Shown piece by piece: positions 6,745-12,166 of a DNA stretch of 12,166 nt. The first letter of the stretch is position 1; every line of letters starts with the position of its first letter. The notes below the pieces were generated by a model, which searched no databases, had not been told where the DNA came from, and worked only from the letters and a program-made list of their open reading frames with translations. The position numbers and the translations under genes were made by a program. Source of the stretch: CAYWNK01 sp047639615 (GTDB lineage Bacteria > Planctomycetota > UBA1135 > GCA-002686595); contig JBLIOL010000157.1 of the NCBI GenBank assembly GCA_047639615.1, forward strand, positions 1 through 12,166, given 5' to 3'.

Positions 6745-8567
6745 GAACGTTGCAGCTTACTGGCAAGCTCCAAGGCCGAGACACAAAACACGCGCGGGTA
6801 GAGCTCTTCGTGATACCAGAGCTGAGCGAAGTACAGGCCGATGGGCGTGGTCGGAAAGTGCGTACCGCCGCGAGTGGCTGCCACGAGCCAGGCCGTTGCG
6901 GCTTCGATGGCGTCGTACAGCACGTCGCCGCCAAGGCGCGCGCCATGGCATTCCGAGAGGGCCTCCAAGGCCAGACTGGTCTCCTCGATGGAGGCCGGCA
7001 GACCCGCTCCCCCTCCGAAGCCGCCATCTTCGCCCTGTGCATCCAAGAGCCACTGCAAGCCGCGCCGCAGGGCTTGATTCCAGTCCGCCTGATCGCGTCC
7101 ACTGCTCGCGCGCACGGCACAGGCGCGCAATACGCGACTGGTACCGTAGACCGGATTCAGGCTCTCTGGATGCGCTTGATTGCCAAACCAGAGCGGCACC
7201 CAGGCGCCGTCGGCTTGTTGGCTGCCTACGAGGTAACGCAGGCTGCGAGCCCGGAAGCGCTCCATGTCTAAGGGCACGCGCCCAGCCCAGGCCTGCGCCG
7301 CGCGCAGGGCGTGTGCCGTCAAGTCGGCGCAGCTCTTGTCGAAAGGTAGTGCGCCCCATCCACGGCAGAAGGTCGGCATGCCACCGTCGCGGTTCTGCAG
7401 GTCCATCAGCCACTGCAAGCCGCGCGCGGCTGCTTCGGCGGTCCGCGCGCTATCAGGATCCAACACCGCCAGAGCCAGCAAGGCACCCGGCGTGTCATCC
7501 GCGTCGGGTACGCCCCCGGGCAAATCGGTCCAGGCCCAACCGCCGGGCGCGGCGCCGGTGTACACGTGTCGCTCGCTCAGTTGTTGATCGAGGATCCAGG
7601 GCAGCAAGGCTTCGCGCGGAGCGCCGGCCAGTGCTTCGGACCCGAGGGCGTTCACAGCGAGGGTCGTGCCCCAGGTGGCCAGGTCCGTATCGATCGGCCA
7701 GGACCCGTCGGCGCGCATGGAAGCGCACAGGAAATCCAAGCCGTGCTGCACGACCACATGGCGCGCCTCCTCGGCGCTGCACAGGGCCAGTACCACGAAG
7801 CTTGTGAGCGGCGTCGCTTCCAAGAAGCCGCCGCCATCCGGCTGCAAGCGCGCGAGCTTGCGCAGGGTGCTGCGACGCGTGCCCGCGCGCGCGGCGCGCG
7901 CCAGGGGATTGCTGCTCGGATGCTTGTGGGCGATGGCCTGCCCAATGGCGATCAAGGCCGGTAGGGCGTAGCTAACAACCGGTAGACCGAGGAAGCGGAA
8001 CAGTCCCTGGGGCAAGGCCGCGAGCTCGCAGGGCAGGGCCGGTATCGAAGCCCACGCATCGCCGCCACCCTCAAAGGCCTCCCCCGCAGCAAGCGCCACC
8101 AGGATCGGAACGGCGAAGGTCTGGTCCTTGCCGTAAACCTCTTCCAAGGCGACCCGAAAGCTCGGCCCGTCAAGGGTCGGGACGCGCGTGAGTAACCAAT
8201 CCTTGACCCGCCCGTGGGCCAGGTCGGCGTCCGCGTCAGGTCCGAGATCCAAGCCCAAGGCCATCCAAGCCAGAGCGCTGGTGGACAGGTTGCTCGGGCT
8301 GTCGACAGTGTCGCCGAAGCCGCCGTCCTGGCCGGCGTTGCTCGCGAGCCAGGCTCGCCCGCGCCGGGCCAACCCCAGCAACTCCTGCGCTCGCTCGGGC
8401 CAAGCCTGTGCGGCCGCCGCCAGAGCCGCCACCGCCGTGGCCGTGGAGAGCGAGCTGGAAGATAGCAATCCACGCCAATGGCCGGCCTCGCAGCGTTGCT
8501 GTAACAGGCCTTCCCGAGCCCGAGCCAGGGTTTCGTGCAGAGAAGCGGACATCTTTATGGCGGACAT
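6741..8567 (-). CDS. Squalene-hopene-cyclase-like class II terpene cyclase
   Basis: A 608-residue protein close in length to bacterial squalene-hopene cyclases (about 630). It consists of alpha-alpha barrel repeats with QW-type motifs, for example AGHWRG at 28-33, GQDGGFGD at 79-86, ADGSW at 286-290, QNRDGG at 391-396, QADGAW at 451-456 and QGEDGGFG at 511-518. The catalytic DXDD motif is present as PDADDTP, Asp355-Asp358. The ADLTAH segment (Asp415, His419) matches the Asp447/His451 pair that assists the acid in the Alicyclobacillus enzyme. The C-terminus (LWYHEELYPRVF, 583-594) also matches the family. An upstream AGGA sits 4 nt before the ATG at 8567. I infer a class II cyclase acting on squalene or another isoprenoid at the membrane. 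The usual WAR-x-VPL region is altered (LPVVSYALPAL, 195-205) and the repeats are divergent, so the product need not be hopene. No other hopanoid gene is in the window. It is the first gene of a unit with the cysteine desulfurase. Confidence 0.85.
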   Translation of the reverse strand: MSAIKMSASLHETLARAREGLLQQRCEAGHWRGLLSSSSLSTATAVAALAAAAQAWPERAQELLGLARRGRAWLASNAGQDGGFGDTVDSPSNLSTSALAWMALGLDLGPDADADLAHGRVKDWLLTRVPTLDGPSFRVALEEVYGKDQTFAVPILVALAAGEAFEGGGDAWASIPALPCELAALPQGLFRFLGLPVVSYALPALIAIGQAIAHKHPSSNPLARAARAGTRRSTLRKLARLQPDGGGFLEATPLTSFVVLALCSAEEARHVVVQHGLDFLCASMRADGSWPIDTDLATWGTTLAVNALGSEALAGAPREALLPWILDQQLSERHVYTGAAPGGWAWTDLPGGVPDADDTPGALLALAVLDPDSARTAEAAARGLQWLMDLQNRDGGMPTFCRGWGALPFDKSCADLTAHALRAAQAWAGRVPLDMERFRARSLRYLVGSQQADGAWVPLWFGNQAHPESLNPVYGTSRVLRACAVRASSGRDQADWNQALRRGLQWLLDAQGEDGGFGGGAGLPASIEETSLALEALSECHGARLGGDVLYDAIEAATAWLVAATRGGTHFPTTPIGLYFAQLWYHEELYPRVFCVSALELASKLQRS

Positions 8568-8704
8568 GGGGTCCTGCTGGGCAGGTTAGTCGCCTGGGCC
8601 GCCCCCACCGCACCAAAGGCCCAACGATTTACAGAGGAAACCCAACGTGGACGAGGCGTCTGACCAGTACCTGACGCACGATCCTCTGAACCACACCCAA
8701 TACC

Positions 8705-9778
8705 ATGACTACTCTCCTCCTCAAGCGTGCCGCAGCGGCTCTCCTGCCCCTGTTCGCAGCCTCCTACGCCCCCATCGACAGCCCCGCCTTCGCTCCGGAA
8801 GAAGGCACCACGCTGACCAAGAGCTTCACCCTCGTTCTGAGCTCGGACCTGGACGACACACAGATGCTCATGAACGGGGACGACAGCATGTCCCCCGAGA
8901 TGGAGCTCTCCTCGACCCTCACGCGCACCCTGGTGGTCACCGACGAGATCGTCAGCATGGGTAGCGGCCAGCCCAAGCTTCTCCAGCGCAGCTTCGACAA
9001 GGTCGGCCTCGAGATCCTCAGCCCCGTGAGCATGTCCATGCAAGGCATGGACATGGATGCGGAGATGCACTACACGGGTACCAGTCCCTTGGAATCCAAG
9101 ACCGTCAAATTCACCTGGGACGCCGACGCCGAAGCCTACAGCACGGCCTGGGTCGATGACGAAAGCGACACGGACCCGCTGACCGACCTGCTCGAGGACA
9201 TGGATTTCCGCGGCCTGTTGCCCGCAGCGGACACCAGCGTCGGCGAGAGCTGGGACGTGGACCCCGAGGCCATCATCGGCATGCTCTTCGCAGGCGGCGA
9301 GCTCTCCTGGGAAATCGAGAGCATCGGCGACGAAGCCCCCATGGGCATGGGCGGAGAGAATCAAGTTCCCTCACCGCGCGATGCTTGGCTCGGACTCGGC
9401 GAATCCAGCGCCTCCGCACGTCTGGCCGAGAGCCGCACCAATGGCGACCGCGAGATAGCTGTGATCGAATTCGAAGTCGAGATCGAAGCCGTTCAAGATA
9501 TTTCCGAGCAGGTCCTCGAAGGCATCCAAGGCAATCTCCCCGACGGCGCCGAGATCGACATCGAGGTCGCCGACACCGAGTCCATGTTGGAAGGCAAGGG
9601 CGTGTTGCTCTGGGATGTTGCTGGCGGCCACGCGCTCAGCCTCGAGTTCTCGGGCGAGACCAGCAGCGAGCAGGTCCAAGAGATGGCCCTCTCCATCGGG
9701 GGCCAGGACATGGACATCGAAAGCACCACCTCCATGTCCGGTGAATTCACCCTCACGGTCGTCTTCACCCGCCAGTAG
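8705..9778 (+). CDS. Secreted acidic, Met-rich protein of unknown function
   Basis: A 357-residue protein that I do not recognise. Residues 1-30 form a signal peptide (MTTLLLKRAAAALLPLFAAS core, cleavage after SYA or AFA). The mature part is strongly acidic, with many Asp and Glu and few Lys. It has Met-rich patches at about 109-121 (SMSMQGMDMDAEM) and 212-216. Alternating hydrophobic stretches (IAVIEFEVEIEAV at 251-263, ALSLEFSGE at 310-318, EFTLTVVFTR at 347-356) suggest a beta-rich fold. The phrases VGESWDVD (179-186) and LEGKGVLLWDVAGGHALSLEFSGE (295-318, given here only as a landmark) resemble secreted planctomycete proteins of unknown function, but I cannot name the family. No Shine-Dalgarno sequence precedes the ATG. 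The upstream reading frame is closed by a TGA at 8687-8689, which fixes the gene near this start. The gene is followed after 45 nt by the methyltransferase gene, and the two may be co-transcribed. Confidence 0.85.
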   Translation: MTTLLLKRAAAALLPLFAASYAPIDSPAFAPEEGTTLTKSFTLVLSSDLDDTQMLMNGDDSMSPEMELSSTLTRTLVVTDEIVSMGSGQPKLLQRSFDKVGLEILSPVSMSMQGMDMDAEMHYTGTSPLESKTVKFTWDADAEAYSTAWVDDESDTDPLTDLLEDMDFRGLLPAADTSVGESWDVDPEAIIGMLFAGGELSWEIESIGDEAPMGMGGENQVPSPRDAWLGLGESSASARLAESRTNGDREIAVIEFEVEIEAVQDISEQVLEGIQGNLPDGAEIDIEVADTESMLEGKGVLLWDVAGGHALSLEFSGETSSEQVQEMALSIGGQDMDIESTTSMSGEFTLTVVFTRQ

Positions 9779-9823
9779 CTTTGAACCAAAGCAGGGGAGG
9801 ATCGGCCATGGTAGATTCTGGCC

Positions 9824-10534
9824 ATGCCCTCCCCTGCACGCTGCGCGTCCCTGGCCCTGCTCCTCCTCACCTGCTTCGGCTGCAACGCCACGGATTCCGC
9901 CGGCCCGCCCGAGGAGACCGTCAAGCCGGGCATCAACGACAGCTTTCTGAACCCTGACCTGGACGTGGAGTCCTTCGTCGAGCGCTTCGAGGGCGAGAGC
10001 CGCGAGGTCTACGCCAAGCGCGCGGAAATCGTGCAGGCCATGGGCATCGAACCCGGCCAAACCGTGGCCGACATCGGCGCAGGCACGGGTGCGTTCATCG
10101 GTCTCCTAGCCGAAGCCGTGGGCTCCGAGGGCCACGTGCTAGCCACCGACATCGCCCCGGCCTTTGTCGAACGCTTGTCCACCCGCGCCGCCGCCGGCGG
10201 CTACACCTGGGTCAAGGCCAGCCTAGGCGGGGAGCGCGACGTGATCCTGCCCAACGCCAGCGTCGACAAAGCCTTCATCTGCGCCGTCTACCACCACTTC
10301 GAGTACCCGCGCACGATTATGGCCACCCTGCACAAGGCCCTCAAGCCCGGCGGCGAAGTGATCATCGTCGACTTCGAACGCATCCCTGGTGTAACCAAGC
10401 AACGGACCCTGGACCACGTGCGCGCGGGCAAGCTAGAGGTCACCGAAGAGCTCGAGTCCTACGGTTTCACCTACGTGGAAGAGTTCAAGATCCGCGGCAT
10501 GAACGAGACCTGGGCCCGCCGCTACCGGCGCTAG
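9824..10534 (+). CDS. Exported class I SAM-dependent methyltransferase with a lipoprotein-type signal peptide
   Basis: A 236-residue protein. Residues 1-20 are a short signal peptide ending in TCFGC, a lipobox-like site with Cys20 as the lipid-bearing residue; the -3 position is Cys instead of the usual Leu. The Rossmann methyltransferase domain covers about 60-225. Motif I is VADIGAGTGAF (81-91), the acidic residue ending strand 2 is in VLATDIAP (105-112), the motif IV region is DKAFICAVYHHFEYP (148-162), and the post-motif segment is ALKPGGEVIIVDF (172-184). The fold is that of small-molecule methyltransferases, with no clue to the substrate. Export of a SAM-dependent enzyme is odd because SAM is cytoplasmic, so either the signal peptide is not used or the domain has another role. 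The ATG has no close Shine-Dalgarno sequence; the AGGGGAGG at 9793-9800 is 23 nt away and better placed for an out-of-frame ATG at 9808. The gene converges on the sigma-factor gene with a 9-nt gap. Confidence 0.9.
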   Translation: MPSPARCASLALLLLTCFGCNATDSAGPPEETVKPGINDSFLNPDLDVESFVERFEGESREVYAKRAEIVQAMGIEPGQTVADIGAGTGAFIGLLAEAVGSEGHVLATDIAPAFVERLSTRAAAGGYTWVKASLGGERDVILPNASVDKAFICAVYHHFEYPRTIMATLHKALKPGGEVIIVDFERIPGVTKQRTLDHVRAGKLEVTEELESYGFTYVEEFKIRGMNETWARRYRR

Positions 10535-10543
10535 GTTCGCACC

Positions 10544-11947
10544 TCAGTCAACGCGCACGCTGGTAACCCCTTCACTCCACGGCGGCAGAGGCTTGCGCAT
10601 GAGCACCTGCTCCGGCCAACCCGCCCCTTGCGCTGCGGCTGTCACCGGTGCAGGCAGCTCCACCGGCAACCAGCCCTGCTTCGCGGCACGCATTGGTAGA
10701 CCGGGTGCCAACTCCTGCCGCGGCAGGGCGAAAGCCCCACTCTCATCCGTACGCGTCGCCACGGTTCCGCAGGAGATCCAGGTGTGTGCGGCTCCCACTC
10801 CAGCCGGGTCAAGCACCCGGCCCAGCACCTGCGCGCCACTCCGCTCTCGTTCGAACAATTCGATCAGCAGACTCTCCGTATCCCCGTCAGGGCAGGCCAC
10901 TCGCTCCGAGAATTGCCCGTCCTGCTCTGCGTAGAACCCCGATCCAACCGCACGGGGTAATCGATCGAAGGTGAAGCGACCTTGGCCGTCACAACTGGCT
11001 TTAAGGAACAGGCTAACGGAGGATTGAATCGCCTCGTCGAGCTGTGCGCGCCAAGCCTCCCCCGCCGAGAAGTACACCGTGGCGCCCGCCACCCCCACCC
11101 CTTCAGCATCGACCACTTGCCCCGCAACCGCCAAACTGGGTGCAAGAACGATGGTTGCTTCGAGCGCATCTCGATGGTGCAAGCCATAGAGCAACTCCGT
11201 GTGACCGGCTAGCTCTGCATGCAAGTGCAGGCTAAGGTCAAATGTCTCACCAGGCAGGAGGAAGCGACCCTCCCCATCACTGAAGACCGGCTCGTCGAGC
11301 TTCAGCCGCTCCTCTTCGACGCTGATCCTGGCCCCCACGGCAACGACGGTAACTTTCGACATGGTCAAGGCTCCGAGCAACGGGACGATTGGCAGTGGCG
11401 CAGGCTTCGCGCGCCACAGGGGTGCAAGGGCGGAAAGCCATGCCGTCCGGCCGCCGTCGTAACGCCGATCGAGGCGCTCACGCAGCTGGGCCAAGGCCCG
11501 AGTCAAGCGACTGCTCACACTGGCCACCGGGCAGCCCTCCTGTTCCGCTATCTCGGCCTGAGTGAGGCCTTCGAAGAAGCGCAGGATGAGCATCGAGCGG
11601 TAGGGTTCCCCAAGAGCCGTCATCTCCTCCACCAGCGCACCGTGAGCACCCATGCGCTCCAGCAACTCATCCGGCGATGGCAAGCCCTCCGGCCGAGCAC
11701 TCACCTGTTCGCGCGCCAGTCGATTGCGATCCTCGCGGGCTTGCTGCCTGGCTCGATTGCGCAGCACGCCTCCGAGCCAAGCACGTAAGGACTCCACGGA
11801 AGCCTGCGGACGCTCCAGCGCAGCCAGCTAGGCATCCTGCTCCAAGTCCTCCGCATCCGCCCCGCGCACCAACTGCCGCGCGAGATTCTTGATCCACCCC
11901 GCGTGTTCGAGCAGGGCTTCCGGGGTGGCTGAGAAGGGTCTGGACAT
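10544..11947 (-). pseudogene. ECF sigma factor fused to a membrane segment and carboxypeptidase-regulatory-like domains, interrupted by an in-frame TAG
   Basis: Read straight through, the frame from the ATG at 11947 (preceded by GGAAAG) to the TGA at 10544 encodes 467 positions, of which position 40 is TAG (11830-11828). The 39 residues before it (LLEHAGWIKNLARQLV, then ADAEDLEQDA) and those after it (LAALERPQ, then SLRAWLGGVLRNRARQQ) join into a normal ECF sigma region 2. In this family the next residue after EQDA is usually Trp, so TGG to TAG is the simplest change. Region 4 lies at about 105-160 (LRFFEGLTQAEIAEQEG, SRLTRALAQLRERL). A hydrophobic stretch at about 184-206 may cross the membrane. 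Two carboxypeptidase-regulatory-like beta domains follow, at about 271-330 (AGQVVDAEGVGVAGATV) and 373-425 (LGRVLDPAGVGAAH). A gene finder would call a 67-codon fragment (11828-12031) and a GTG-started fragment (10544-11797). TAG ends several other genes here, so general recoding is unlikely. It could be a true nonsense mutation, an assembly error, or readthrough. Confidence 0.85.
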
Positions 11948-12030
11948 GCTTTCCAACATCCCGTTGCAGGGAGCGTCCTCAATGATGCGGCAAATCCAAA
12001 GAAATCGCCTCCACCCCCAGAATGCAGCCA

Positions 12031-12050
12031 ACCGGGGCGCGTCCCCCGGT
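12031..12050 (-). terminator. GC-rich hairpin after the membrane-protein gene, possible terminator
   Basis: Perfect 7-bp inverted repeat: ACCGGGG at 12031-12037 and CCCCGGT at 12044-12050, with a 6-nt loop. It begins 2 nt after the TAG that ends the minus-strand gene at 12053 and lies before the start of the sigma-factor gene. The position suits a transcription terminator, but no T-tract follows on the minus strand (TGGCTGC), so a classical Rho-independent terminator is doubtful. It could instead be an mRNA 3' end structure or an operator for the sigma gene. Confidence 0.4.
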
Positions 12051-12052
12051 AC

Positions 12053-12166
12053 CTAGCTAAGCCCGGACAATCCGCGCAGGTAGAACACGTAGAACAGCCC
12101 GATGGCAAAGTAGACCGCCAGGCGCAGCACGCGCCCTCGGCGCGCCGCTCGGTCCTGATCCGCGGC
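12053..12166 (-). CDS. C-terminal tail of a membrane protein (partial, runs off the right edge)
   Basis: The minus-strand frame is open from base 12166 to a TAG at 12055-12053, giving 37 residues. A charged, Arg-rich start (AADQDRAARRGR) is followed by a hydrophobic segment, VLRLAVYFAIGLFYVFYL, then a short polar end (RGLSGLS). Codon third positions are G/C-rich like the neighbouring genes. This reads as a cytoplasmic loop, one last transmembrane helix and a short tail. No family can be named from so little sequence. A hairpin 2 nt past the stop supports this being a real gene end. The start and most of the gene lie outside the window. Confidence 0.55.
   Translation of the reverse strand, partial: AADQDRAARRGRVLRLAVYFAIGLFYVFYLRGLSGLS

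Noticed and set aside
6743..7807. Plus-strand open frame of 354 codons antisense to the terpene cyclase gene
   Set aside because: Extremely Arg/Pro/Ala-rich low-complexity translation with no domain; it is the shadow of the cyclase, whose motifs are clear.
5560..8567. A complete hopanoid or nitrogen-fixation locus
   Set aside because: Only the cyclase-like gene and a cysteine desulfurase are present; no squalene synthesis, hopanoid tailoring, nif or Fe-S scaffold gene is in the window.
8555..9364. Minus-strand open frame of 269 codons opposite the acidic secreted protein
   Set aside because: The plus-strand frame has a signal peptide and a plausible beta-rich body. The minus-strand translation is a His/Gly/Ala/Val-rich complement of acidic codons, with no start signal or domain.
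9371..10060. Minus-strand open frame of 229 codons spanning the end of the secreted protein and the start of the methyltransferase
   Set aside because: It crosses two supported plus-strand genes and their intergenic gap and contains no recognisable motif.
10532..10546. Small AGGT/ACCT hairpin between the convergent methyltransferase and sigma genes as a bidirectional terminator
   Set aside because: The stem is only about 4 bp with no T-tract on either strand, too weak to call.
11828..11830. Reassignment of TAG to an amino acid in this organism
   Set aside because: TAG is the normal stop of several other genes in the window (for example ending at 4097, 9778, 10534 and the desulfurase at 5560), so genome-wide recoding does not fit.

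Overview
The window is GC-rich bacterial DNA and tightly packed, with no rRNA, tRNA, CRISPR array or mobile element that I can see. The gene content points to Planctomycetota or a close relative. Three secreted PQQ-type beta-propeller proteins occur, one with an Ig-like and jelly-roll tail and one with an EF-hand insert. There is also an ECF sigma factor fused to a membrane segment and carboxypeptidase-regulatory-like domains. Most starts lack a Shine-Dalgarno sequence. This placement is inferred from gene style; no phylogenetic marker gene is present.

Layout from left to right. Minus strand: a 5' fragment of a secreted beta-propeller protein (1-569), whose start overlaps by 8 nt the end of a larger beta-propeller/jelly-roll protein (562-2814). 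Plus strand, divergent from these: a membrane-anchored SGNH/GDSL hydrolase (2988-4097). Minus strand, convergent with it: a compact three-gene transcription unit. In transcription order this is a squalene-hopene-cyclase-like class II terpene cyclase (6741-8567), a group I cysteine desulfurase (5560-6744, sharing an ATGA overlap with the cyclase), and a beta-propeller protein carrying an EF-hand pair (4125-5549, 10 nt later). Plus strand, divergent from the cyclase: an acidic Met-rich secreted protein of unknown function (8705-9778), then a methyltransferase with a lipoprotein-type signal peptide (9824-10534). Minus strand at the right end: the sigma-factor fusion gene (10544-11947), broken by one in-frame TAG, and the C-terminal tail of a membrane protein (12053-12166).

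Most products appear to act at or outside the cytoplasmic membrane. The cyclase and cysteine desulfurase are the cytoplasmic or membrane-face enzymes. Translational overlaps support co-expression of 562-2814 with 1-569, and of the cyclase with the desulfurase. I see no shared pathway that ties the whole window together.

The observations I rate highest are the single TAG codon that splits an otherwise collinear sigma-factor fusion gene, the apparently exported methyltransferase, and the cyclase with an intact acid motif coupled to a cysteine desulfurase. I do not see a clearly new multi-gene system, and I have not forced one.
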